Of a stretch of DNA of 64,000 nt, positions 1 through 9,017 are shown in pieces. Origin of the DNA: Alphaproteobacteria bacterium. Lineage in GTDB: Bacteria > Pseudomonadota > Alphaproteobacteria > Micavibrionales > Micavibrionaceae. The DNA lies in contig JAJFGU010000014.1 of NCBI GenBank assembly GCA_021775955.1, positions 159,010-223,009 on the forward strand. Reading direction: 5' to 3'. Every line of letters starts with the position of its first letter. Position 1 is the stretch's first letter. The notes below the pieces were generated by a model, which did not search any database, was not told the DNA's origin, and saw nothing but the letters and a program-made list of their open reading frames with translations. Position numbers and translations under genes: made by a program.

Positions 1-116
1 GCGCGGGCACGATTGGTTATGAGGTGCTGACCGCGTTGGGCGCGCGTTATGAGCGGGTTTATCAAGGTCAGGTCACCGATAATACTTTGTTCAGTGCCTC
101 ATCAATGTTCTCATAA
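1..116 (+). CDS. alr: Alanine racemase, C-terminal end (partial)
   Basis: Only the last 37 codons are in the window; the frame opens at base 3 and stops at 114-116. The residues GTIGYEVLTALGARYERVY match the conserved carboxy end of PLP-dependent alanine racemase, which converts L-Ala to D-Ala for peptidoglycan. After this conserved end there are about 15 further residues that are not typical of the family. They are encoded on the strand opposite the last codons of the following gene, so the two genes converge and overlap by 49 bases. The identification rests on a short tail, but this tail is quite characteristic. Confidence 0.8.
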   Translation, partial: AGTIGYEVLTALGARYERVYQGQVTDNTLFSASSMFS

Positions 117-847
117 ATTTTGTTTTTCATCGTTTCAAAATGCTCATCCGGGAAGTCCTCAGGCTCGGCGATATCCATATGGGCGTCGGTCATGCGCATT
201 TGCACGGGTAGGTCTTTGTCTCTCAGCGGCGCGTAGTCCTCATAGATTTTTGGCGGCAGGCGGAAATCCCACCATTCCTGCGGCAGCGGCACAAGCGGTA
301 TTTTTAGGCTGTTAGAGGCTTCCTTCATGGCGCCGCTGAGGATGGTTCTGTTTTTCAGGATGTCATCGCCTAAATCCGCGTGATCGCGATGGGCGGCATT
401 AAACTCCACATCGGGCCGGGCGGCGAGATAGTCAAATTCGGTGCCCATTTCGACAAGTTCCCCGTTCGCCGTTGTTAAAGACAGATCAACCGCCATCCCG
501 CGCGGATGGGCGCCGGCGCCGGGCGGTGAAAGCAGGCGGTTCGGCCCTTCCAGCCATCCTGGATTTTTTTCAACGATGGGCGATTTTTCCATGCGCTGCT
601 GCGCTTCTACGGTGCGTAGGCCGTCATAAAGGATGAATTCCAGGTTATGGTTTTTAAAGCAGGATGCCGAAGCGATTAAAACGATTTTAGCCAGGTGTTT
701 GCTGAGCCAGAGCCGGGCTTCAGCGCGGTAAATCACGCCGAAAATATTGTCCGGGGCGGACTTCTTATAGGCCATATCGATGCGAATCGGAAAATCTTCC
801 GTAAATATATCCATGGGGACCAGAGTTTCGGGGGTAATTTTATTCAT
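68..847 (-). CDS. ddpX: D-alanyl-D-alanine dipeptidase (VanX/DdpX-like, peptidase M15D)
   Basis: The 259-residue protein carries the zinc-peptidase signature of the VanX family: a GAHPRGMAVDLSL segment around residues 112-124, where the H and D are expected zinc ligands, and an EWWDF motif around 191-195 containing the catalytic Glu and the third-ligand region. The family hydrolyses D-Ala-D-Ala. In non-resistant Gram-negative bacteria it is thought to recycle cell-wall dipeptide as a nutrient. No signal peptide is evident, so a cytoplasmic location is expected. It is convergent with alr, the enzyme that makes or removes D-Ala, which fits a D-alanine recycling role. No strong ribosome binding site precedes the ATG at 847. 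Confidence 0.85.
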   Translation of the reverse strand: MNKITPETLVPMDIFTEDFPIRIDMAYKKSAPDNIFGVIYRAEARLWLSKHLAKIVLIASASCFKNHNLEFILYDGLRTVEAQQRMEKSPIVEKNPGWLEGPNRLLSPPGAGAHPRGMAVDLSLTTANGELVEMGTEFDYLAARPDVEFNAAHRDHADLGDDILKNRTILSGAMKEASNSLKIPLVPLPQEWWDFRLPPKIYEDYAPLRDKDLPVQMRMTDAHMDIAEPEDFPDEHFETMKNKIYENIDEALNKVLSVT

Positions 848-941
848 ATATCTATTGGTATGGGGTTAAAGTTGAGTATGGACGCATAAACGGATTTCCT
901 TTAATGTTCAACCTTCTGATAACAGGTGAGATATTAGCCGG

Positions 942-1781
942 ATGAGCGCACAATCTGAAGAGATAATTGGTAATTCTCCACCTGGTGGAAAATCATTGCT
1001 CGATGTCCCGCTGGATGTCTGTGCAGCCATTGGCGGTACTATTCTTACCTTTTTCGCTGTGGTTGGGCGACTGGCGATGTTTGTCGGCCGAGCGATTGCT
1101 CATTGTTTCCTGCCTCCCTATTTCCCGAACCAGCTTTTGCGCCAGCTTATTGATATCGGTTATTACTCGATTCCTGTTGTTGGGATGACAGCTTTGTTCA
1201 CCGGAATGGTGCTGGCGCTGCAAAGCTATACCGGTTTTTCCCGTTTCAATGCCGAAGGGGCGGTTGCCGGGGTGGTCATTTTATCAGTCACGCGGGAACT
1301 GGCGCCGGTTCTGGCAGGGCTGATGGTTGCCGGGCGGGTCGGCGCATCCATTGCCGCCGAAATTGGTACCATGCGCGTCACCGAGCAGATTGATGCGCTG
1401 AGCACTTTATCGGTGAACCCGTTTAAATATCTGATTGCGCCACGTGTGATTGCCGGGACGCTGATGTTGCCTTTATTGGTCTTTGTCGGCGATATTATCG
1501 GCGTTTTCGGCGGCTATATTGTGGCGATTTATAATCTCGATTTTTCGTCGGGGAGCTATTTGACTCAGACCTGGGACACGCTGGAAACTATGGATGTGGT
1601 GTCCGGCCTGGTTAAGGCGGGGGTCTTCGGTTTCATCGTGGCGATGATGGGATGCTATCACGGTTTTAATTCACAGCGCGGCGCGCAAGGGGTCGGTGCG
1701 GCCACCACCAATGCGGTGGTGTCGGCTTCGATTTTGATTTTGATATTCAACTACATCCTGACGCAGGTGTTTTTCTCATGA
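942..1781 (+). CDS. mlaE: MlaE-type phospholipid ABC transporter permease
   Basis: This 279-residue membrane protein has about five hydrophobic segments and the MlaE/TTG2B hallmark EIGTMRVTEQIDAL at about residues 140-153. The family forms the inner-membrane permease of the Mla system, which moves phospholipid between inner and outer membranes and maintains outer-membrane asymmetry. The first 35 residues are an extra hydrophilic leader compared with the shortest family members. The stop codon overlaps the start of the ATPase gene by four bases, implying translational coupling. No MCE-domain gene (mlaD) follows in the window; instead a penicillin-binding protein does. Confidence 0.93.
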   Translation: MSAQSEEIIGNSPPGGKSLLDVPLDVCAAIGGTILTFFAVVGRLAMFVGRAIAHCFLPPYFPNQLLRQLIDIGYYSIPVVGMTALFTGMVLALQSYTGFSRFNAEGAVAGVVILSVTRELAPVLAGLMVAGRVGASIAAEIGTMRVTEQIDALSTLSVNPFKYLIAPRVIAGTLMLPLLVFVGDIIGVFGGYIVAIYNLDFSSGSYLTQTWDTLETMDVVSGLVKAGVFGFIVAMMGCYHGFNSQRGAQGVGAATTNAVVSASILILIFNYILTQVFFS

Positions 1782-2545
1782 GTGAGCCAAAACTGCAGCT
1801 CAGCGGCGTGAAGAAAGCCTTCGGTTCTAAAGAGGTCCTGAGCGGTGTTGATCTTGACGTGCCCAAAGGAAAATCGATGGTGGTGATCGGCGGGTCGGGC
1901 ACCGGCAAGTCGGTGATGCTGAAATGCGTTCTCGGGCTTTTGCATCCTGATGAAGGCTCAATCAAAGTCGATGGTGAAGAAGTTACCAATCTCGATGCCA
2001 GAGATCGCGACAAATTAATGCAAAAATTTGGTATGCTGTTTCAGGGTGGCGCGCTTTTTGACTCGATGAAGGTCTGGGAGAATGTGGCTTTTGGCCTGAT
2101 TCAAGGGCGCGGCATGGATCGGAAAGAAGCGCGGGATATTGCGATCGAAAAAATTCGGGCTGTAGGCCTGAAGACGGAAACGGCTGAACTATATCCGGCC
2201 GAGCTTTCGGGCGGTATGCAAAAACGTGTTGGCCTGGCGCGCGCGGTGGCCACCAGCCCGGAAATCATTTTCTTTGACGAACCGACGACGGGGTTGGACC
2301 CGATTATGGCCGACGTGATCAACAGGCTGATTGTTGAACAGGTGAAGGAACTGGGCGCGACAGCGCTCTCGATCACCCATGATATGGCCAGCGTGCGTAC
2401 GATTGCCGATTATGTCGCCATGATCCATGAGGGTAAAATTATTTGGACGGGTCCGGTAGGCGATCTGGATCGCTCCGGTAGTTCCTATGTCGAACAGTTT
2501 ATTCACGGCCGCGCCGATGGACCGATCACGCGGCGTGTGGTCTAG
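1778..2545 (+). CDS. mlaF: MlaF-type ABC transporter ATP-binding protein
   Basis: The 255-residue protein has a Walker A motif GGSGTGKS at residues 38-45, a Q-loop (MLFQGG), the ABC signature LSGGMQKR and a Walker B ending in FFDEPTTGLDP. The signature and the D-loop context match the MlaF/Ttg2A subgroup, which energises phospholipid transport with MlaE. It starts inside the last codons of mlaE (ATGA overlap), so the two are one operon. The gap to the following penicillin-binding protein gene is 17 bases, so all three may be co-transcribed as an envelope-maintenance unit. Confidence 0.94.
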   Translation: MSEPKLQLSGVKKAFGSKEVLSGVDLDVPKGKSMVVIGGSGTGKSVMLKCVLGLLHPDEGSIKVDGEEVTNLDARDRDKLMQKFGMLFQGGALFDSMKVWENVAFGLIQGRGMDRKEARDIAIEKIRAVGLKTETAELYPAELSGGMQKRVGLARAVATSPEIIFFDEPTTGLDPIMADVINRLIVEQVKELGATALSITHDMASVRTIADYVAMIHEGKIIWTGPVGDLDRSGSSYVEQFIHGRADGPITRRVV

Positions 2546-2562
2546 GTTAAGGCAATAGTGTT

Positions 2563-4998
2563 ATGAAATACCTTTGGTACGGATTTTTAGGGCTTTTTTC
2601 GCTCGGCTTTTTAGGGTTGATGACCGTGATTGCCGGGACGGTCTATGTCATCAGCTATTACGGCCAGGACTTACCCGATTACAGCCAGCTTAAGGATTAT
2701 AAGCCGAAGATCGTCACCCGTCTTTATGCCGGAGACGGGCGGCTGATGAAGGAATTCGCGCAGGAAAAGCGCATCTTTGTGCCAATTGACGCGGTGCCGG
2801 ATATGGTGAAAAACGCTTTTATCGCGGCCGAGGACAAGAATTTCTACCATCATGAGGGCGTTGATTATTTCGCCATTGCCAGGGCGGCGCTCAGCAATGT
2901 GAAGAATATGGGCTCGGGCCGCCGCCCCGAAGGTGCTTCGACGATTACCCAGCAGGTGGCAAAAAATTTCCTGCTCTCCAATGAGGTTTCCTATAAACGC
3001 AAAATCCGCGAGGCAATTCTGGCTTACCGCATAGAGCGGGCGATGAGCAAAGAGCGTCTGCTTGAGCTTTACATGAATGAGATTTATCTCGGCTTTAATT
3101 CTTACGGCGTGGCGGCGGCGGCGCTCAATTACTACAACAAATCGTTGGAGGAGCTGCAAATTCACGAAGCGGCGTTTTTGGCGGCCCTGCCCAAGGCACC
3201 GAATAATTACCATCCGGTACGTAAACATGATGCGGCGGTGTGGCGGCGTAACTGGGTGATATCGCGGATGGTGGATGATGGCTATATCACAACCGAGCAA
3301 GCCGAGCTTGCCGTGCTCGCGCCGCTTGAGATGTCGGGCAATAACGATCTGGGTATCACCAATGCGGATTATTTTTCCGAGGAGGTGCGCAGGGAGCTGG
3401 CGGCGCGCTACGGTGAGGATGCGCTTTATGGCGGCGGGCTGGCCGTGCGCACAACGATTGATCCCAAATTGCAGGATATTGCGATCAAGGTTTTGCGCGA
3501 AGGGCTGATGGCTTATGACCGCCGTCACGGCTGGCGCGGCGCACTGATACGTTTCAAAGATATGGAAGACTGGCAGTTGAAGCTGCGTAAGCATGGCGAG
3601 CCGGAAACGCTGCTGCCGGAATGGAAGATGGCGGTGGTTTTAAAGGCTGGTGCGGCCAAAGCGGAAATCGGGTTTGTCGGCGGTGCGCGTGGCGTGATTC
3701 CGCTCGAGCATGCGAAATGGGCAAGAAAATCGATTAATGAAGGCTATGCGCTCGGGCCGCAAATTACCGGCGTCAATCAGGTGCTCAAAGCCGGTGATGT
3801 CGTGATGGTTGAGCTTGTTGAGGGCAAGGAAAATGAATATGCCCTGCGCCAGGTGCCGAAAATTCAGGGCGCGCTGATTGCCATGGATCCGCATACGGGG
3901 CGGGTGTTGGCGATGCAGGGCGGCTGGCGTCATGATTCCAGCGAGTTCAACCGCGCGACCCAAGCACTGCGACAGCCCGGATCGGCGTTTAAGCCTTTTG
4001 TTTATCAGGCCGCACTGGATAGCGGTTTTACCCCGGCAACGCTGGTTTTGGATGCGCCTTTTGTCATGGAGGACCGCCCCGGCAATACCTGGAAGCCGAC
4101 CAATTATACCAATGAATATTATGGTCCGACCCCCATTCGTATCGGGGTGGAGAAGTCGCGGAACCTGATGACGGTGCGGCTGGCGGATTATCTTGGCATG
4201 GAGAAAGTGTCCGAATATGCCGGGCGTTTTGGAATCATGCAGGACATGCCGCCGCTTTTGTCTTATGCGTTGGGGGCGGGGGAGACGACTCTGCTTAACC
4301 TGACATCGGCTTATGCGATGCTGGTCAATGGCGGCAAGAAGATTGAGCCAACCTTTACCGACCGTATCCAGGATCGTCGCGGCCAGACTATATTTAAGCA
4401 TGACCAGCGCTCCTGCGAGGATTGCGGCACAATGATCCGCTGGGAAGATCAGGAAACCCCCGGCATCCCCGATATGCGCGAGCAGATTGCCGATCCTAAA
4501 ACCGCCTATCAGACAGTTTCTATTCTCGAAGGTGTTGTACAAAGGGGAACGGGCGTGCGCATTCGCTCACTTGGTAAAACGCTGGCGGGGAAAACCGGAA
4601 CAACCAATGAATCAAAAGACACCTGGTTTATCGGGTTTTCTCCTGATCTGGCGGTGGGCGTCTTTGCCGGTTTTGACGAGCCGAAATCGCTGGGCAAGCG
4701 TGAGACTGGTTCTTCGGTGGCGGTGCCGGTCTTTAAGGCTTTTATGGAGGCGGCGTTAAAAGGCGCGCCGGCGACGCCGTTTCGTATTCCGCCCGGTATC
4801 AAGCAGGTGCAGATCAATGCCGAAACTGGTGTGCGCGCCAAGCCGGGAGATGAGCGTGTGATCTGGGAGGCCTTTGTCGCGGGCACCGAGCCGAGTGATG
4901 AAATGTTTATCTTAGATGGACGCGGTATTAGTTTGATGCCGACGGTTAGCGGCGCGATCGGCGAGTCCGCTAATACGGGCACCGGCGGGATTTATTAA
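2563..4998 (+). CDS. mrcA: Penicillin-binding protein 1A (bifunctional transglycosylase/transpeptidase)
   Basis: The 811-residue protein begins with one membrane anchor (about residues 5-32), followed by a GT51 glycosyltransferase domain with the EDKNFYHHEGVD motif and the STITQQVAKN segment. A long linker resembling the OB-like insertion of PBP1A proteins follows, then a transpeptidase domain with SxxK at S474-K477, SxN in KSRN and KTGT at 677-680. It polymerises and crosslinks peptidoglycan on the periplasmic face. All catalytic motifs are intact and the length is normal for the family. It follows mlaF by 17 bases. Confidence 0.95.
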   Translation: MKYLWYGFLGLFSLGFLGLMTVIAGTVYVISYYGQDLPDYSQLKDYKPKIVTRLYAGDGRLMKEFAQEKRIFVPIDAVPDMVKNAFIAAEDKNFYHHEGVDYFAIARAALSNVKNMGSGRRPEGASTITQQVAKNFLLSNEVSYKRKIREAILAYRIERAMSKERLLELYMNEIYLGFNSYGVAAAALNYYNKSLEELQIHEAAFLAALPKAPNNYHPVRKHDAAVWRRNWVISRMVDDGYITTEQAELAVLAPLEMSGNNDLGITNADYFSEEVRRELAARYGEDALYGGGLAVRTTIDPKLQDIAIKVLREGLMAYDRRHGWRGALIRFKDMEDWQLKLRKHGEPETLLPEWKMAVVLKAGAAKAEIGFVGGARGVIPLEHAKWARKSINEGYALGPQITGVNQVLKAGDVVMVELVEGKENEYALRQVPKIQGALIAMDPHTGRVLAMQGGWRHDSSEFNRATQALRQPGSAFKPFVYQAALDSGFTPATLVLDAPFVMEDRPGNTWKPTNYTNEYYGPTPIRIGVEKSRNLMTVRLADYLGMEKVSEYAGRFGIMQDMPPLLSYALGAGETTLLNLTSAYAMLVNGGKKIEPTFTDRIQDRRGQTIFKHDQRSCEDCGTMIRWEDQETPGIPDMREQIADPKTAYQTVSILEGVVQRGTGVRIRSLGKTLAGKTGTTNESKDTWFIGFSPDLAVGVFAGFDEPKSLGKRETGSSVAVPVFKAFMEAALKGAPATPFRIPPGIKQVQINAETGVRAKPGDERVIWEAFVAGTEPSDEMFILDGRGISLMPTVSGAIGESANTGTGGIY

Positions 4999-5055
4999 TT
5001 CCTACAGGATTGAAACAACAAGCCCACCGTAGCAAAAGAGACGAAAGACGCATAC

Positions 5056-6870
5056 ATGAATTCTGATAAAAAACTCTTTGCTTCTTTTAACCTTAAAATG
5101 ATCGACGTTTTTCTATTGCTCAGTTTGGCCATTTTAATTTTTACACGTTACGGCGGGCTTTTAGCCTCAGCTTACCAGAATTTATACCAATCTCTTCTGC
5201 ACTCGGGAAGTTTTGCAAAAGATATTTTTGTCCAAAACACCTATTACATGAAAAGCTCGCTCGTCTTCGATCTTGTGGCATGGACGGGTATCAGTCCAGA
5301 TAATGACTATGTTGGCTTTGCGCTGCATGTATGTTTTTCGCTCATTGCTCTTACCTATGCTTTTAAGATTATCAGAGATTTTACGCCGATTAAGGGACTA
5401 ACCTATCAGTTGATGGCGCTTTTAAGCCTTGCAACGATTGACCATTTTCTGCTGATCGACACATTTCCGTCAATTATTTATTATGGTTATGGTTTCACGA
5501 CAGGATATGGCCATGCGCTGATGTTTCCGTTGATCTACTATGCGCTTTCTTCTCGTGTTTTTCATGTAGCAATCCTCAGCACTCTCATATTCACCATATC
5601 TGCAAAAGCAGGCTTGTTCCCAATTTCAGTGAGCTGGGCTTACCTATTTCTTTTTCATTGGCGGGAACAGCGATACAAATTGCTTTCAGTTTTGGTTCCT
5701 TTGATCACTGTTTATGTGATGAGCAGGGGCGTACCATTGCCAGATGATTTTGATTTGCGGTTTCTTATGCTTGAGAATGCGGTTGATAGATCGCAAGAGG
5801 AAAATGTACTGCATTTGCAGCCCCGCATATTTTTGACACTGCTTTTTAGCTCGATCCCTATTTACTTTTTGTTATTGCAAGACCGTGCTGTGCGTTTTTT
5901 CCTACCGCAAGGTCGAGATGGGCAAGCTCTGGGAGAGATAAAAAACTATTTTTATATAGTCTTCGTGTTTTCTGTTCTTCTGATTATCGGTGGTTGGTTG
6001 TATGGACGATATCTTTATGAGGTTTATCCTGATCCGAGACTGATTATGCTTTCAACGCCCCGTTCTCTGGCGTTGTATCAGTGGAGTTTTGCACTATTAT
6101 TGATTATCAGAATGCTGCAATCCAACGTTCATTCCATTGTAAAAGTCGCCTTTCTGGCAGGTATGATTTACTTCGATTTTAAGTATAATTCCTACAAGCC
6201 TGTGGAGCTAGCTGTTGTGCTCTGGAGTTTTGTCGGGCTTGCGATTGGTTTTCATATCTTGCACCAGCAAAAGGTTCAGGTCGCAGAAAATATAGGCGCA
6301 TTTTTACAAAAAATTAAAATAAGAGACTCATTTATCTTTTTCTTGTTTGTTCTACTTTCTTTGCCGAATTTAATTCTAAGTTTTAATGTTTATACAGCAA
6401 AGCACTACTCGCCGACTCAGCATCGGCTTATTTCCAAGTGGTATAGCGCGACAGCGCACGTTCCAGAAATTGAAAAGGCAGCAATATCTTTACGAACTTG
6501 TGATGATTTTTTATTGCTTGGGTTGTTAAAAAGTACAAAAGATGAATCAATTATTTTTAACACCTATGTGAATTATCTAGCCATGAAGTCTAAATATTTA
6601 GGCGATGAATTTTCTTTGGTTTTTCAGCCAGAGCTGTATGAGCTTGCTCAAGATAGGGTGCGCTTTGTCAATAAAGTTATTCAAGAAATCGTACAAAACA
6701 AAACCCTGGATCCCTCCGCTGTCAAAAGATTTAAGCAGGATGGGGTGAATATACTGACATATTTGGATCCGGCGCAATACAGCTTCCCCGGCTCTACTGT
6801 TGAATCTGTGGGTGATGGTGTCTGGTTGGTGCGTTATGATAAAATTCCGCTTGTTTGCCGCGATGAGTGA
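5056..6870 (+). CDS. Polytopic membrane protein of unknown function in polysaccharide cluster
   Basis: I do not recognise a family with certainty. The 604 residues hold roughly ten to twelve hydrophobic segments up to about residue 450, then a soluble C-terminal region of about 150 residues containing several cysteines. This layout resembles membrane glycosyltransferases of the GT-C fold or O-antigen processing proteins, but I see no DxD-type loop that would settle it. Its stop overlaps the start of an oxidoreductase gene, and glycosyltransferase genes follow on the same strand. Its codons are noticeably more AT-rich than those of the mla/PBP genes before it, as is common in surface-polysaccharide loci that exchange horizontally. 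Confidence 0.6.
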   Translation: MNSDKKLFASFNLKMIDVFLLLSLAILIFTRYGGLLASAYQNLYQSLLHSGSFAKDIFVQNTYYMKSSLVFDLVAWTGISPDNDYVGFALHVCFSLIALTYAFKIIRDFTPIKGLTYQLMALLSLATIDHFLLIDTFPSIIYYGYGFTTGYGHALMFPLIYYALSSRVFHVAILSTLIFTISAKAGLFPISVSWAYLFLFHWREQRYKLLSVLVPLITVYVMSRGVPLPDDFDLRFLMLENAVDRSQEENVLHLQPRIFLTLLFSSIPIYFLLLQDRAVRFFLPQGRDGQALGEIKNYFYIVFVFSVLLIIGGWLYGRYLYEVYPDPRLIMLSTPRSLALYQWSFALLLIIRMLQSNVHSIVKVAFLAGMIYFDFKYNSYKPVELAVVLWSFVGLAIGFHILHQQKVQVAENIGAFLQKIKIRDSFIFFLFVLLSLPNLILSFNVYTAKHYSPTQHRLISKWYSATAHVPEIEKAAISLRTCDDFLLLGLLKSTKDESIIFNTYVNYLAMKSKYLGDEFSLVFQPELYELAQDRVRFVNKVIQEIVQNKTLDPSAVKRFKQDGVNILTYLDPAQYSFPGSTVESVGDGVWLVRYDKIPLVCRDE

Positions 6871-8026
6871 AGAGTCTCAAACATTAAATATCGTTCTTTT
6901 TGGTGGTGGACGCTGGGCGCGCGTTATTGCTGGTGTCCTTTGTGAAATTATGTCGGAAAACCATAGGATTTTTTGGATCACGCAGCATAATTACGATGCG
7001 CTTGTCGAGTGGATGAAAAAGAAAAATGATGATCGCATAATGCTTCTCAAAGACGATATATCGGTTTGGGATAAGGACATTCATGCAAGCATTGTTGCCA
7101 CAGCGCCGGGCACACATGCTTTTTATGCCGAAAAATCAATATCGCGCGGTATTGACACCTTTGTTGAAAAACCATTTGTAACGGATGTGCAGGATGGTGA
7201 TCGTCTATATGCGCTTTCGAAAGAAACAGATTGTGTAACCGGCGTTAATCTCGTCTTTATGTATGCTGACTATTTGCAGGATTTTGCTGCAAGCCTTGCA
7301 AAGGAAAATTTAAAGCATATCGAGGTCATATGGCATGATCCGGCCCTGGAGGTGCGTTACGATGAAGAAAAGCGGCCTGATTTTTATACATGCGCTGCCC
7401 ATGACATGTTTCCTCACGCATGGTCGCTTCTGAAGGTTTTACGATCTGATCTGAATTTGCAGATAGAAAATATATGCTACACGCCTGAGAAAACGATTAT
7501 AGCAGCGCATGACCAAGCGACAGAGATCAATATAAGCCTTTCGCGCCGAAGCAAAGAAAGGGTGCGTCAGATCAAAGTCAATAATGGCGAATGGACCCTA
7601 GATTTTTCTAAGGAACCGGGATTTGTGATACGTAATGGTTCAAAAATAGAAAATAGCTGGAAGGGCAAGACACCGCTTTACCAGTCATTGGAGAATTTTC
7701 TGAAAGTTGCACAAGACCCTCGTCATGCCCCTCAATGGAGGACATCGCTCGAAAACTGCATCAATTCTGTGTATTCGGCAGATCGGGTTCATGCATCGTT
7801 ACAGGCAGCGCAATATGAATATTTATCCGCATTGGAGGAAAAAGAAGAGGATTTACTCAATAATCACATAGATTTGCTGATTGATCTTTTCTTACCTCAG
7901 CTTGTTTCCGAAGGGAAAAGGCCCTCTATCATCACAGAGCAGGAAAAGAAGGACTTTGCAGCCTGTGCCCTGTCCTTATATGATCGGGAAGACCCACAGA
8001 GAAGGCTTAAAAATAATGAAGGATAA
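6863..8026 (+). CDS. Gfo/Idh/MocA-like NAD(P)-dependent oxidoreductase
   Basis: Translation from the ATG at 6863 gives 387 residues. The first strand and loop read LNIVLFGGGRWARVI, a Rossmann glycine-rich dinucleotide site, and a later segment DTFVEKPFV contains the EKP motif typical of the Gfo/Idh/MocA family. Members oxidise or epimerise sugars and nucleotide sugars. I chose this start because the open frame farther upstream lies inside the previous gene and has no family sequence. The start overlaps the previous stop by eight bases and the 3' end overlaps the next gene by 11 bases, so it is part of a tightly packed operon. The substrate cannot be told from sequence. Confidence 0.8.
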   Translation: MSEESQTLNIVLFGGGRWARVIAGVLCEIMSENHRIFWITQHNYDALVEWMKKKNDDRIMLLKDDISVWDKDIHASIVATAPGTHAFYAEKSISRGIDTFVEKPFVTDVQDGDRLYALSKETDCVTGVNLVFMYADYLQDFAASLAKENLKHIEVIWHDPALEVRYDEEKRPDFYTCAAHDMFPHAWSLLKVLRSDLNLQIENICYTPEKTIIAAHDQATEINISLSRRSKERVRQIKVNNGEWTLDFSKEPGFVIRNGSKIENSWKGKTPLYQSLENFLKVAQDPRHAPQWRTSLENCINSVYSADRVHASLQAAQYEYLSALEEKEEDLLNNHIDLLIDLFLPQLVSEGKRPSIITEQEKKDFAACALSLYDREDPQRRLKNNEG

Positions 8027-9017
8027 AGCTTTAATTTCAATTATTATCCCCGTTTTTAACGAGGAGAATAATGTCTGGCTGGCCTATAAGGCTGTTACAG
8101 AGGTCTTCGAGACCCTTAAAGACCAGTATCAGTACGAGATTATTTTTACGGATAATCACAGCACGGATAATACGTTTGTGGAGCTTCAAAAAGTTACTGT
8201 GCAAGATGAGCGCGTGCGTGTTGTGCGCTATAACCGTAATTATGGCTTTAACAAGTCGCTCCTGACCGGCTATCGCTTGGCCAGAGGTGCATGCGCAATC
8301 CAGCTTGATTGTGATTTACAGGACCCTCCGTCGTTGTTTCCTGAATTTCTCAGGCACTGGGAAGAAGGTTGTGACGTCGTTGTTGGTATTCGTAAAAAGA
8401 GGGAAGAAGGCGTTATCCTACAAAATATGCGGAAAGCGTTTTATCGCTTTTTAAACAGAATTTCCGAGGACAATCTCATCGTAGATGCCGGGGATTTTCG
8501 GCTTGTAGATCGTTCAATCCTTAATCAGCTGTGCGACCTCTATGACGCCAATCCTTATGTGCGCGGTCTTGTTTCCTCTTTAGCGACAAATATTGCTGGC
8601 ATACCTTATGAGCGTGACGTGCGACTCCATGACCAGAGTAAATTTCCTTTTTTTAAACTTGTCGGTCTTGCGGTAAGCGGGATTATCAATCATTCCACGC
8701 TTCCGCTCAGGCTTGCCTCTATCACAGGGTTTATCACGGCCTTCATTACATTTTTTATGGCAGGCGGCTATTTAATTGGAAGGTTATTCTTCGAGCTGGA
8801 TTGGCCTGCGGGGTTTGCCACCCAGATCATCCTGATTTTATTTGGGATCAGCCTGAATGCCATTTTCTTGGGGATCATCGGAGAGTATCTGCGCAAGATA
8901 TACCAGCAGTCACATCAAAGGCCGATTACTATCATCGAAAAAAGCATCAATATTACCTCTGACACTAAAGGAGGAGCGCAGTACAATGACAAAATCAAAA
9001 ACAAAACCGCAGCATGA
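8016..9017 (+). CDS. Family 2 glycosyltransferase, GtrB/DPM1-like
   Basis: The 333-residue product starts with LISIIIPVFNEENN, then a DNHSTDNT loop and a QLDCDLQDPP segment carrying the metal-binding acidic cluster of GT2 enzymes. Two hydrophobic segments lie near the C terminus (about residues 230-310), as in polyprenyl-phosphate glycosyltransferases such as GtrB and ArnC. These enzymes transfer a sugar from a nucleotide donor to undecaprenyl phosphate at the inner membrane. AGAAGG about 11 bases before the ATG at 8016 supports the start; the longer open frame is inside the preceding gene. A gtrA-like gene lies two genes downstream, which fits a GtrA/GtrB pair that flips and donates a sugar for surface-glycan modification. 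Confidence 0.87.
   Translation: MKDKALISIIIPVFNEENNVWLAYKAVTEVFETLKDQYQYEIIFTDNHSTDNTFVELQKVTVQDERVRVVRYNRNYGFNKSLLTGYRLARGACAIQLDCDLQDPPSLFPEFLRHWEEGCDVVVGIRKKREEGVILQNMRKAFYRFLNRISEDNLIVDAGDFRLVDRSILNQLCDLYDANPYVRGLVSSLATNIAGIPYERDVRLHDQSKFPFFKLVGLAVSGIINHSTLPLRLASITGFITAFITFFMAGGYLIGRLFFELDWPAGFATQIILILFGISLNAIFLGIIGEYLRKIYQQSHQRPITIIEKSINITSDTKGGAQYNDKIKNKTAA

Noticed and set aside
2671..4542. Long minus-strand open frames inside the PBP1A gene
   Set aside because: Antisense shadows of a gene with intact catalytic motifs; products are rich in His/Arg without any family sequence.
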